Assembly: GCA_900543505.1 (NCBI GenBank)
Contig: UQSB01000015.1
Location: 1 to 43,485 of the forward strand
From: an uncultured Collinsella sp.
Lineage (GTDB): Bacteria > Actinomycetota > Coriobacteriia > Coriobacteriales > Coriobacteriaceae
DNA length: 43,485 nucleotides
Direction of reading: 5' to 3'
Each line of letters starts with the position of its first letter. The first letter of the stretch is position 1. Under the pieces are notes generated by a model, which was not told the DNA's origin, ran no database searches, and saw only the letters and a list, made by a program, of their open reading frames with translations. A program made the position numbers and the translations under genes. Shown here piece by piece: positions 32,923 to 41,400 of the stretch.

Positions 32923-32965
32923 GGTTAACCTAATTCGACCGCTTGCGGATGCATTTCAACCTTTG

Positions 32966-32999
32966 GCGCCTTGCCCGTCTTGGGCGAGGCGCTTTTTTT
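32966..32999 (+). terminator. Intrinsic terminator of purB
   Basis: An 11-bp stem (32966-32976 with 32982-32992, one G-T pair, loop 32977-32981) followed by seven T residues. Confidence 0.94.
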
Positions 33000-33063
33000 A
33001 CTGTCGCATATGCGCCCGGGTAATAAAATGAACTCCGACTGCTGTTTCGATGAAAGGGGGCAC

Positions 33064-33900
33064 GTGCCCAGACGCATCAAGCGGGCCACCATCGTCTCGT
33101 TTACGCTCATACTCCTTGTTGCCGTCTGTGCGGGCGCCCTGACGTATACCGTTCGAAGCAGTTCTTCCTCCTCGAATGAAGCCGATAAAGATCTCCCGGT
33201 ACTTAAAATCGGCGTTACGGATAACGATCCCTATGTGTATATCGATACCACGGGCGATTACGCCGGTATCGATATCGATATCGCCCGCGAGGCTTGCAAG
33301 CGTGCGGGAATCAAGCCGCAATTCATTGACATATCTTGGAATGATCGTGACCGCCTGCTCAAAAACGGCGATATCGATTGTCTGTGGTGCGACTATTCGC
33401 CCAATTATCGCGAAGACGATTATTACTGGACTGAGCCGTATCTGACCGTGACAGTCTCGGTTGCCGCCAAGAAAACGAGTGGTATCAAGGGTTTGGCGTC
33501 TCTCGATGGAAGCAAGACCGTTGCGGTGATTGCCGGTTCGGTGAGTGAACGCCGATTGCTTGCAGGCGATCTGGAAATCTCGTCGGACGTGCATATCAAA
33601 TCATATGGCTCCGCCGAACTCTGCAAAGCCGCCCTCGTCAAGGGGTATGTTGACTGTTGGATGGCGGACGTCCAATCACTCGACCGGCTCGTCGCGCAGT
33701 ATCCCGGTGTTTATCGCGTGTTTGCCGACAACGTTATGACGGTTGACCTTGGCGTCGCGTTTAAGGACGGCTATGAGGGGGAGTACGTCAAAAACCTCAA
33801 TACCGTGCTGTTCGAGATGGATCGAGATGGCACGATTGAGCGCATTATGGGCAAGTACAAGGCAGGGGCGACAACGGACGGGCAAGGAGCTGAATCATGA
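33064..33900 (+). CDS. Membrane-anchored amino-acid-type solute-binding protein (SBP_bac_3)
   Basis: 278 residues from the GTG at 33064 (GAAAGGGGG upstream). Residues 8-29 are a hydrophobic N-terminal anchor; there is a Cys but no good lipobox, so membrane anchoring is more likely than a lipoprotein. A Ser run links to a family-3 periplasmic-binding fold: LKIGVTDNDPYVYID, DYAGIDIDIAREACKRAG, DCLWCDYSPNYRE, and a C-terminal TIERIMGKYK. No transporter permease or ATPase is nearby. Its ATGA overlap with a GGDEF gene instead suggests a sensory subunit. Ligand unknown. Confidence 0.88.
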   Translation: MPRRIKRATIVSFTLILLVAVCAGALTYTVRSSSSSSNEADKDLPVLKIGVTDNDPYVYIDTTGDYAGIDIDIAREACKRAGIKPQFIDISWNDRDRLLKNGDIDCLWCDYSPNYREDDYYWTEPYLTVTVSVAAKKTSGIKGLASLDGSKTVAVIAGSVSERRLLAGDLEISSDVHIKSYGSAELCKAALVKGYVDCWMADVQSLDRLVAQYPGVYRVFADNVMTVDLGVAFKDGYEGEYVKNLNTVLFEMDRDGTIERIMGKYKAGATTDGQGAES

Positions 33901-35696
33901 CAAATGATGAGCGCCGCTTGCGCCGAAAGGCATTAGTCACCGCGGCTATCTGCGTTGTGGCCAGCGTTGTCTTGTTGGGTCTGCTATACGTGGTCGGCAC
34001 GCACCGCTGCCTCGATAAAACGCTTGGATTTGGCCAGGAAACCATGGTGTTTTTAAAAAACGCCTGCGAAAAATATGACCGATATGAACAGGGAAGAAAA
34101 ACCGAGGCGACGCACAATTTGGATGCCGCGCTCGAGTCGTTTTCGACGTTCTTGCCGCCTGATCGCGTTGAAGTCAACGATGATCGTGTCGAGGAGTACG
34201 TCCATTCCGAGTACCTTTCGGGAATGTTGGTCATGGACGCCGACGGCCATATGACCGCTCATTACGATATCGACGGTCGCGATCCGCTGATGCTGTGGCG
34301 AGAGGAGCTTGCCTGTTCGTCGGTCGCATCGATGTATCGAGGCTCCAAGGTGTCCTACTCGACGGTCGTTGAGCGTCGAGATGTCGACTTTGCCGTGAGT
34401 GTTGTTCCGTACGGTGATGGCGTAGCGCTGGGGTATCGATCGCTTGCGCCCGAGCCCGCCGATGATTATTCGTATACGATCGCCGACGTGCTCGTGAACA
34501 ACACATTCCATCAGAGCCCAACGGTGTTCGTGATGCGCGATGCGCAAATCGTTTCTTCAAACGATTCGACCGTCGATATAGCTCTCGCCCGGCTTCTTGC
34601 CGATAGCGGAATTGATTGGAAAGACGAAGGTCTAACACGTGTCGAATATCGGGGAAGTACCTGGTATGCCGTGCGTGCGGCGTATGAGGACTATCGCCTG
34701 TTTGCGCTCTATCCCAAATCCGAGGTCATGTCGGGCAGGATTTCATTTATCGCTGTCGGAGCGCTGGCGTTCCTGGTGTTTTTGGTTGTAGTGCTGTTGG
34801 TGCGTATCGTCGCCGATCGTCGCAATTTGGCCGAAAAGGACAAGCAGCTCGGCATCATCAATGCCATCAGTTCCACGTATGAGTCGACCCTCCTGTTGCA
34901 TCTCGACACGCTCGAGATCGAGGGGATTAACATGTCGCCATCGGTTGCGAAGATATTTGCCGAGCACACCGAGGCATATGACTTTTTTGCAACGGTTTGC
35001 CGAGACATTGTGAGCCCCGAAAGTCGCGAGGCGGTCATGGAGCTCTTAGATATAAAGACGCTTCGGGGTCGTATGGAGGGCATGCCGTACCTGGATGCCG
35101 AGGTACGAGACTGCCGAGGTGCGTGGTATTCGCTGCAGGTTGTTCCACAGCGCCGCGATGAGCAGGGTCGACTGGAGTCGGTCGTCGTGGCGACGCATAA
35201 CATCTCGATGACAAAGCGCGCCGAGGAGCTTTCTTTCCAGGATAAGCTGACGGGACTTCGCAATAGAAATTACCTTGAGTCCCTTGGCGACGACCTGGTG
35301 AACGAGTCCCTGCCCGTGAGTGTGATCATGATGGATTGCAATTTCCTCAAGCGTACCAACGATCTCTACGGTCACGAAATGGGCGATGAGCTGCTACGGC
35401 GTACGGCGTCTGTATTGAGGCGAACGGCAGGCGAGAAGTTTGTGCCTATGCGCATTGGTGGCGACGAGTTCTTGCTGATTTGCCCTCACACCGATCGCGA
35501 ATCCGCATGTGAGGTAGTGCAAGATCTTCGCCTCAGCCTTGCTGCTGCGAGCGATGAGATGCTGACAGTCAGTGCGTCGTTTGGCGTCGCGACGGCAGAG
35601 GCACCCGGTTATACACTGACCGAGATTTACCACATCGCTGACCACAACATGTATCAAGAGAAACGAAAAGTCCACGCTCGGGAAGCAGATTGCTAG
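33897..35696 (+). CDS. Membrane diguanylate cyclase with extracytoplasmic sensor and PAS-like domain
   Basis: 599 residues. TM1 (12-34), an extracytoplasmic region of about 245 residues that looks like a Cache-type sensor (MLVMDADGHMTAHYDIDG, FVMRDAQIVSSNDS), TM2 (281-305), a PAS-like region (about 318-440) and a GGDEF domain (about 443-592). The active loop is intact, GGDEF at 521-525, with DCNFLKRTNDLYGHEMGDELL as substrate and metal motif. The RxxD inhibitory I-site is absent (GEKF at the expected place), so feedback inhibition by c-di-GMP at that site is unlikely. It overlaps the binding-protein gene by four bases. Confidence 0.92.
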   Translation: MTNDERRLRRKALVTAAICVVASVVLLGLLYVVGTHRCLDKTLGFGQETMVFLKNACEKYDRYEQGRKTEATHNLDAALESFSTFLPPDRVEVNDDRVEEYVHSEYLSGMLVMDADGHMTAHYDIDGRDPLMLWREELACSSVASMYRGSKVSYSTVVERRDVDFAVSVVPYGDGVALGYRSLAPEPADDYSYTIADVLVNNTFHQSPTVFVMRDAQIVSSNDSTVDIALARLLADSGIDWKDEGLTRVEYRGSTWYAVRAAYEDYRLFALYPKSEVMSGRISFIAVGALAFLVFLVVVLLVRIVADRRNLAEKDKQLGIINAISSTYESTLLLHLDTLEIEGINMSPSVAKIFAEHTEAYDFFATVCRDIVSPESREAVMELLDIKTLRGRMEGMPYLDAEVRDCRGAWYSLQVVPQRRDEQGRLESVVVATHNISMTKRAEELSFQDKLTGLRNRNYLESLGDDLVNESLPVSVIMMDCNFLKRTNDLYGHEMGDELLRRTASVLRRTAGEKFVPMRIGGDEFLLICPHTDRESACEVVQDLRLSLAAASDEMLTVSASFGVATAEAPGYTLTEIYHIADHNMYQEKRKVHAREADC

Positions 35697-35809
35697 TATT
35701 GCTACCGCCGGTTTGCGCATTGGGGAATGTTGAATCGGTGCCCGCGATACTTAATCGGTTCGGACGGGGATAATAGACGTCTGAAATTGCTTTACGAGAG
35801 GGGAACGCA

Positions 35810-36073
35810 ATGATTAGTTTTGACTACAAGCCTCAGGGCGTATGCACTCGCAATATCCACCTTGACCTGTCCGATGACGGCAACAAGGTGGTGGGCGTCG
35901 AGTTTACCGGTGGCTGCAACGGCAATCTCAAGGCTATCTCTAAGCTGGTCGAGGGTGCTCCTGCCGATCGCGTCATCGAGGTTCTCGCTGGTAATACCTG
36001 CGGTATGAAAAAGACTTCTTGCGCCGATCAGCTCACGCGCGCTATCGAGGCCGCTCGCGCCGAGATCGCCTAA
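35810..36073 (+). CDS. TSCPD-domain protein (TIGR03905 type)
   Basis: 87 residues with VCTRNIHLDLSDDGNKVVGVEFTGGCNGN and a C-terminal NTCGMKKTSCADQL that gives the family its name. Conserved Cys residues suggest metal binding or redox chemistry; related domains occur at the C-terminus of some ribonucleotide reductases. Specific function unknown. GAGGGGAACGC precedes the ATG. Its TAA shares a base with the next gene's ATG. Confidence 0.88.
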   Translation: MISFDYKPQGVCTRNIHLDLSDDGNKVVGVEFTGGCNGNLKAISKLVEGAPADRVIEVLAGNTCGMKKTSCADQLTRAIEAARAEIA

Positions 36074-37284
36074 TGAGTATCGCCGACCACGTCAAGAACG
36101 GAATATCGCGCCGCGGCTTTGTGCTCGGAGGGGCTGCCGCGGGCGCTGCCACGGTGCTTGCCGGATGCTCAAAGAAAACGGGTACCAGCGACGATGCTGC
36201 CGGCGAGCCACAGGTTATCAAGGACGATTCGAAGATTGTCTCGATCACTGATGAGTACGAAGCTGTCGATATCGATCTTGAGCCCGCGGCCTCGTGGACG
36301 CTGCCGCTGGGCACGCTGCTGTACTACTGCGATGGCGACTATGCTGCCGCGATGATGGCGCCTGCTTCTGCCCTGCATGCCAATACGCTTGGTGTGCTCA
36401 ACCTGGGCGATGGCTCGCTTACCACACTTATCGAGGATCCCGTTGAGGGAACCGGTTATGCGTTTTACGACGTTCGCGCGGGTGATGGCGTGTTCGCGTG
36501 GGTCGAGATGAACTTTGCCAATGCGTCTTGGAAACTCTATGCGCAAAACCTTGCAGGCTCCTCCCTTACCGGCAACGCTGTCGAGCTCGACCGCGGTGGC
36601 GAAAACTACGATCCGCCGCTCTTCACAGCGTATGGGTCGTCGGTCATCTGGTATAAGATGCCCTCGTCCGGCGGCAGCAAGACGAGTAACGATTCGTACT
36701 GCTACCGTCAGTCGCCCAGCGAGTCCAAGCCTGAGACTATTTGGAAGTCGACGGGGCGCTTCGCATCCGCCCCGCGTGTGAGCGACGGCATCCTGACCAT
36801 CTCGCCCCGCGTGCACAATGATGAGGGCGTCTATTACGGTATGACGGCGATCGATCTGACTGACGGCAACAACACGAAGCGAGCTCAGCTGGTGCTTCCT
36901 TCGTCGGTTTCGCCTTTCGAGGCCGTGTATATGGGCGACACCTTCGTGTTCTCCATTGAGGCGACGTATAGCGGTGTGGGTAGCCTGGGCAATATGGGCA
37001 CCTATATCGGTAACGAGGGTGGGCCGTACCTCTTCCTTTCGCGTGAGCCGCTCGCGTGCGCTGCGGGAAGGAAAAATAAATACCTGGTTAAAGTTCAGGC
37101 GTCGCATTTTTTGATTGACACTTCGGCCAAGACCTACGGCTCGCTTCTGTCGCCCGACCGAGCCTTGGAGTATGGCGATTATCCTGCTACGGCGGGTAAA
37201 TCGAACTCGTTCTTAACGTACGCAACGGTGCGTAACAGCCAGGGAATTCCCGAGACGGTTACCGCTCGCCTGTTCTCTCTTTAG
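36073..37284 (+). CDS. Tat-exported lipoprotein, probable beta-propeller, unknown function
   Basis: 403 residues from the ATG at 36073 (TAATG overlap with the TSCPD gene). The N-terminus has a twin-arginine motif SRRGFVLGG (RR at 13-14) and a lipobox LAGC (Cys32), so it should be exported folded and lipidated. The rest shows recurring beta-strand-rich units of the form (D)GVFAWVE, SSVIWYK, DTFVFSI, each followed by aromatic/Gly loops, suggesting a beta-propeller. No catalytic motif recognised. Confidence 0.75.
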   Translation: MSIADHVKNGISRRGFVLGGAAAGAATVLAGCSKKTGTSDDAAGEPQVIKDDSKIVSITDEYEAVDIDLEPAASWTLPLGTLLYYCDGDYAAAMMAPASALHANTLGVLNLGDGSLTTLIEDPVEGTGYAFYDVRAGDGVFAWVEMNFANASWKLYAQNLAGSSLTGNAVELDRGGENYDPPLFTAYGSSVIWYKMPSSGGSKTSNDSYCYRQSPSESKPETIWKSTGRFASAPRVSDGILTISPRVHNDEGVYYGMTAIDLTDGNNTKRAQLVLPSSVSPFEAVYMGDTFVFSIEATYSGVGSLGNMGTYIGNEGGPYLFLSREPLACAAGRKNKYLVKVQASHFLIDTSAKTYGSLLSPDRALEYGDYPATAGKSNSFLTYATVRNSQGIPETVTARLFSL

Positions 37285-37437
37285 TCTCCGAGGGGTTAAA
37301 AAGGCGTCGACAGGGGAATAAACGCGTTGTGACTATGAGTACCGCCCGCCGAGCTGTCGCGTCCATGCGATACCCGGTGGGCTCAGGTGCGTTAAAATGA
37401 GCTTGTTCTTAGCTAATTGAGACAGGGGGGCCGTGTT

Positions 37438-38160
37438 ATGGCTTCAGATGCAAAAAAGATTCTGCTGGTCGAGGACGAGAAGGCAATCCGTGACGCCGTC
37501 GCTGCCTATCTCGAGCGCGAGGGCTACTGGGTTGTTGGCGTCGGCGACGGCCAGTCTGCGATCGAGGAGTTCGAGAAGCATCAGTTCGACCTGGTTGTGC
37601 TCGACCTCATGCTCCCCAAGATTCCCGGCGAGCGCGTTTGCCGCACCATTCGCGACACCTCGGATGTCCCCATCATTATGCTGACGGCCAAGGGCGAGAT
37701 CGAGGACCGTATTATCGGCCTCGAGCTCGGAGCCGACGACTACCTGATCAAGCCGTTCTCGCCGCGCGAGCTTGTCGCGCGCGTACGCGCCTTGTTCCGC
37801 CGTGCCCACCAGGCCGATGAGCCGGCCGTCGAGGTGCTCGACTTTGGCGATCTGGTCATTGACATCTCGGGCCACAAGATTTTGGTCGAGGGCAAGGAAG
37901 TCGACCTGACGGCTTCCGAGTTCAAGCTGCTCACCACGCTTGCCCGCCACCCCGGCCGCGTCTACAACCGCATGGAGCTGGTCGAGAAGGTGCTCGGCTA
38001 CGACTTTGAGGGTTACGAGCGCACCATCGACAGCCACGTGAAGAACCTTCGCGCCAAGCTGGGCGACGACCCCAAGAAGCCCAAGTGGCTCTACACCGTC
38101 CACGGTGTCGGCTACCGCTTCGAGGCTCCGACCAAGACCGATAAGTCGGACGAGAAATAA
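37438..38160 (+). CDS. OmpR/PhoB-family response regulator
   Basis: 240 residues. The receiver domain (6-120) has acidic pocket E12/D13, phospho-acceptor D56 in VVLDLMLP, and K in LTAKGE. The DNA-binding winged helix (about 137-232) ends with the typical SHVKNLRAKLGDDPKKPKWLYTVHGVGYRFE. ATG 37438 chosen after a GGGGGG stretch. It is cotranscribed with the sensor kinase 12 bases downstream. The linked signal is unknown. Confidence 0.94.
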   Translation: MASDAKKILLVEDEKAIRDAVAAYLEREGYWVVGVGDGQSAIEEFEKHQFDLVVLDLMLPKIPGERVCRTIRDTSDVPIIMLTAKGEIEDRIIGLELGADDYLIKPFSPRELVARVRALFRRAHQADEPAVEVLDFGDLVIDISGHKILVEGKEVDLTASEFKLLTTLARHPGRVYNRMELVEKVLGYDFEGYERTIDSHVKNLRAKLGDDPKKPKWLYTVHGVGYRFEAPTKTDKSDEK

Positions 38161-38172
38161 AGGAAATCACAT

Positions 38173-39738
38173 ATGACACCTGCGCGCTTTGAAATCGGGC
38201 AAAAGCATAAGCAGGAGAACGAGGCGGGTTCCAAGGCTAGTTGGAACACGCCTCGTTCCGATTCACGGCCAACGATGAGCTATCCCTCGCGCATGGCCCT
38301 GGCTTTTGCCCTGACATCGCTCATGACGGTACTGGTGCTGGTGGGCGTTGTCTCCGTTGTGTGGGGCACGGTTTTTACGGATTACACGCGCTCCAATATC
38401 GTTGAAATCGCCAATTCCGCAGCCGAAAAGCTTGCGACGTCGTACGAGGAAAACGGCAATTGGACCGCGGGGGAGTTGCGTGCGGTCGCGACATCGAGCT
38501 TGGTGTCCGACGATCTTGGCATGCAGGTCGTCAATAAAAAGGGCGTCATCGTCTACGACGACTCGTGGCCCTCGGCAAGCGCTACTGCCGATGTGCGCGA
38601 AAATCAGGCGACGACCGACGGTACGAGCGGAAAGAAGGCATCGCACAGCCCGGTCTCGTCTGCTCCCACCGATTCCAATAGTGTTGCCAACGTTGAGATC
38701 GTGACGTCCTCCGGCGAGCACGTGGGTCAGGTCAAATTGTGGGCGATTGGCTCCGATGCCCTGCTCACCAAGGCAGACTCAGCATTCAGAGAAAAGACCT
38801 TTAATGCCATGGCCCTTGCTGCGGTTGTGGCCGTCTGCATCTCGGTCGTTATCGGATCACTCGTGTCGCGCATGCTCACCAAGCCGATTCATCGTATTAC
38901 CAGCACCGCCAAGCAGATCCGCGATGGAGACCTGTCCGCTCGTACGGGCTTGCGCGGCGATGATGAGATCGATCAGCTGGGAGAGACCTTCGACGAGATG
39001 GCCACCTCACTCGAAAAGGATATGAAGCACGAGAAGCGCCTGACTTCCGATGTGGCTCATGAGCTGCGCACGCCGCTCATGGCCATGCTTGCAACGGTCG
39101 AGGCCATGCAAGACGGTGTGTATCCCACCGACGACGAGCATCTGGAGACGGTCGCTTCCGAGACGCGCCGCCTGGCCCGTCTGGTGCAGCAGATGCTCGA
39201 CCTGTCGCGCATGGAAAACAGTACCGCGCCGCTCAACCTGGAGCCGGTGGACATGGTGCCGTTTGTGCGTTCGATTGTGAATGGCCAGGAGCGACTGTTT
39301 GCCGATCGTGACCTGCGCTTGCGCTTTGCGGATGAGACGCAGGGCCACGATGACGTTGTCGAGGCAGATCCCGACATGATCACGCAATGCGTCATCAACC
39401 TTTTGAGTAACGCCATGCGCTATACCCCCGAGGGGGGTTGGGTCGTGGTGTCGGTGCTCAGTGACCGCAAGCACGTCGATATCGCGGTTTCGGATACGGG
39501 CATCGGTATCGCCAAGGATGATTTGTCGCGCATCTTCGGTCGTTTTTGGCGTGCCGACGCCAGCCGCGCCCGCGAAGCGGGTGGCCTGGGCGTGGGTCTC
39601 GCCGTGACTAAACAGATCGTCGAGCGCCATCATGGCTACATTTCCGTGGAGTCGGAGCTTGGAAAGGGTACGACTTTTACGATTCATCTGCCTCGCGAGC
39701 ACACGGCGGACGCGGCATCTACTACAATGGAGCACTAG
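38173..39738 (+). CDS. Sensor histidine kinase
   Basis: 521 residues. Polar N-terminus (1-40), TM1 (41-65), an extracytoplasmic region of about 145 residues with a Ser/Thr/Asp-rich stretch, TM2 (213-232), HAMP (233-285), HisKA with phospho-His H296 (SDVAHELRTPLM), and HATPase with N-box VINLLSNAMRYTPEGG, G1 VSDTGIGIAKDDL and G2 EAGGLGVGLAV. Partner of the upstream response regulator. AAGGAAAT precedes the ATG. Confidence 0.94.
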   Translation: MTPARFEIGQKHKQENEAGSKASWNTPRSDSRPTMSYPSRMALAFALTSLMTVLVLVGVVSVVWGTVFTDYTRSNIVEIANSAAEKLATSYEENGNWTAGELRAVATSSLVSDDLGMQVVNKKGVIVYDDSWPSASATADVRENQATTDGTSGKKASHSPVSSAPTDSNSVANVEIVTSSGEHVGQVKLWAIGSDALLTKADSAFREKTFNAMALAAVVAVCISVVIGSLVSRMLTKPIHRITSTAKQIRDGDLSARTGLRGDDEIDQLGETFDEMATSLEKDMKHEKRLTSDVAHELRTPLMAMLATVEAMQDGVYPTDDEHLETVASETRRLARLVQQMLDLSRMENSTAPLNLEPVDMVPFVRSIVNGQERLFADRDLRLRFADETQGHDDVVEADPDMITQCVINLLSNAMRYTPEGGWVVVSVLSDRKHVDIAVSDTGIGIAKDDLSRIFGRFWRADASRAREAGGLGVGLAVTKQIVERHHGYISVESELGKGTTFTIHLPREHTADAASTTMEH

Positions 39739-39847
39739 CTTTTCGCTATTCGGTGAAGGAGGGGTTTCGTCCCTGCCGCTCCGAGTTTGCGAAAACGTGC
39801 GGGAAAGAACCCGCATTACTGTCGTATTTTGGTAAGGAGTGACTCAC

Positions 39848-40735
39848 GTGACAACGATGGAGCGTCGTCCGGATTCCCGTGGCAAGGTTCGTGATATCTA
39901 CGATGCCGGTGAAAACCTGCTGATGGTCGCCACCGACCGCATTTCTGCGTTCGACTTCATTCTTCCCGACGAGATTCCGTTTAAGGGAGAGGTGCTCAAC
40001 CGCATCTCGGCATTCTGGTTTGATAAGTTTGCCGACATCGTTCCCAACCACCTCGTTTCCATCGACCCGGCGGATTTCCCCGAGGAGTTTGCCGAGTATC
40101 GTGACTACCTCGCAGGCCGCGCCATGCTGGTCAAGAAGGCCCAGACGATTCCTATCGAGTGCATCGTCCGCGGCTATCTGACCGGTTCGGGCAAGAAGAC
40201 CTATGACGAGAACGGTACCGTCTGCGGCATTCAGCTGCCCGAGGGTCTGACCGAGGCCTCCAAGCTTCCCGAGCCGCTGTTCACGCCGTCCACGAAGGCC
40301 GAGATCGGCGACCACGACGAGAACATTTCGTTCGAGCGTTGCTGCGAGATCGTGGGCGAGGACATCGCCGCGCAGATTCGCGACCTGTCCCTCAAGATTT
40401 ACAAGGCCGCTGCCGAGTATGCCGCGACTCGAGGCATCATCATCGCCGACACCAAGTTCGAGTTTGGTGTCATCGATGGTAAGGTTACGCTGATCGACGA
40501 GTGCCTCACGCCCGACTCCAGCCGTTTCTGGCCTGCCGCCAGCTACGAGGAGGGCAAGATTCAGCCCAGCTACGACAAACAATTCGTCCGCAATTGGCTC
40601 AAGGCCAACTGGGATATGACGGGGGAGACCCCGCACCTGCCCGCCGAGGTCATCGATGGCACGTCCGAGCGCTATCGCGAGGCCTTCCAAATCATCACGG
40701 GCTCCCAGTTCACAAGCATGAAGGAGAACGCGTAA
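39848..40735 (+). CDS. purC: SAICAR synthetase (phosphoribosylaminoimidazole-succinocarboxamide synthase)
   Basis: Joins aspartate to CAIR using ATP in purine synthesis. I chose the GTG at 39848 because AAGGAG ends eight bases upstream; the GTG at 39839 would overlap that site. The 295 residues include GKVRDIYDAG, the ATP-binding VRGYLTGSGKKTY, DTKFEFG and IDECLTPDSSRFW. It belongs to the longer PurC type. A TACAAT at 39723-39728 could be its -10, giving a leader of about 110 bases. It is followed directly by a membrane-protein gene. Confidence 0.97.
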   Translation: MTTMERRPDSRGKVRDIYDAGENLLMVATDRISAFDFILPDEIPFKGEVLNRISAFWFDKFADIVPNHLVSIDPADFPEEFAEYRDYLAGRAMLVKKAQTIPIECIVRGYLTGSGKKTYDENGTVCGIQLPEGLTEASKLPEPLFTPSTKAEIGDHDENISFERCCEIVGEDIAAQIRDLSLKIYKAAAEYAATRGIIIADTKFEFGVIDGKVTLIDECLTPDSSRFWPAASYEEGKIQPSYDKQFVRNWLKANWDMTGETPHLPAEVIDGTSERYREAFQIITGSQFTSMKENA

Positions 40736-41311
40736 GTGAGTACCCGCAGCGCCACGAACAAGCGCACGCAATCCCGCGAGGTTACCGGGGTCGCGCGCAA
40801 GTCCGCCGCATCCGCTAAGCCCGCCCGTCAGGCAGCGAGCTCTGTTCACGTCGTGCCGGCATCATCCAAGGCACGCCGTAAAGAGCTCGAGAAGGGCGAA
40901 AACCTGGAAGGCCTTTCCAAGGAGGAAAAGCGCGCCCGCAAGGCCAAGCAGCGCGCCCGCGAGGATCGCATCTACACGGTGTCGAATATCCTTCTCAAGC
41001 AGGATGAGGACTACACCAAGCGCCGCCGTATTTGGTGGGCCGTGCTCGCTATCGGCATGGTGTTCATCGTGGCAATTTGGGTTTCGTTCTACTTCGTTCC
41101 CGGCGGCACGGTGTCCAGTCCTGTTCAGATGGTTGGCATCGTTGTGTCCTATGTCATCATCCTGGGTGACTTTATCTATGACTTCGCTCGTATTCGTCCC
41201 TTGCGCAACATGTACCGCGCGCAGGCCGAAGGCATGTCCGAGAATAAGCTCAACGCTCTTATCGAGCGCGCAGCTGCCGAGGAGGACAAAAAGGACTCCA
41301 AGAAGAAGTAG
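40736..41311 (+). CDS. Two-pass membrane protein with basic N-terminus, unknown function
   Basis: 191 residues. GTG 40736 begins on the base after the purC stop, with AAGGAG ten bases upstream. Residues 1-95 are strongly basic and disordered, with a Lys/Arg/Glu helix KEEKRARKAKQRAREDR. TM1 is 99-121 and TM2 130-149, then a charged tail ending DKKDSKKK. I do not recognise the family. Cotranscription with purC may be incidental. Confidence 0.8.
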   Translation: MSTRSATNKRTQSREVTGVARKSAASAKPARQAASSVHVVPASSKARRKELEKGENLEGLSKEEKRARKAKQRAREDRIYTVSNILLKQDEDYTKRRRIWWAVLAIGMVFIVAIWVSFYFVPGGTVSSPVQMVGIVVSYVIILGDFIYDFARIRPLRNMYRAQAEGMSENKLNALIERAAAEEDKKDSKKK

Positions 41312-41341
41312 CGTTTGCATGCATACTTATCGCTAAGATAT

Positions 41342-41372
41342 AAGGCGCGTCGTTTTTGCGGCGCGCCTTTTT
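41342..41372 (+). terminator. Intrinsic terminator after the purC operon
   Basis: An 11-bp stem (arms 41342-41352 and 41359-41369, one T-G pair) with a T-rich loop, followed by T residues. Confidence 0.9.
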
Positions 41373-41400
41373 ACTGTTCTATAGATAGATGGAGTGGCAC

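Noticed and set aside
33064..33150. Lipoprotein signal in the solute-binding protein
   Set aside because: The only Cys (LLVAVCAG) is preceded by Val rather than Gly/Ala/Ser, so a membrane anchor is more likely.
39739..39847. Purine or other riboswitch in the purC leader
   Set aside because: A GCGGG/CCCGC hairpin is present but no conserved purine-riboswitch core or terminator/antiterminator pair was seen.
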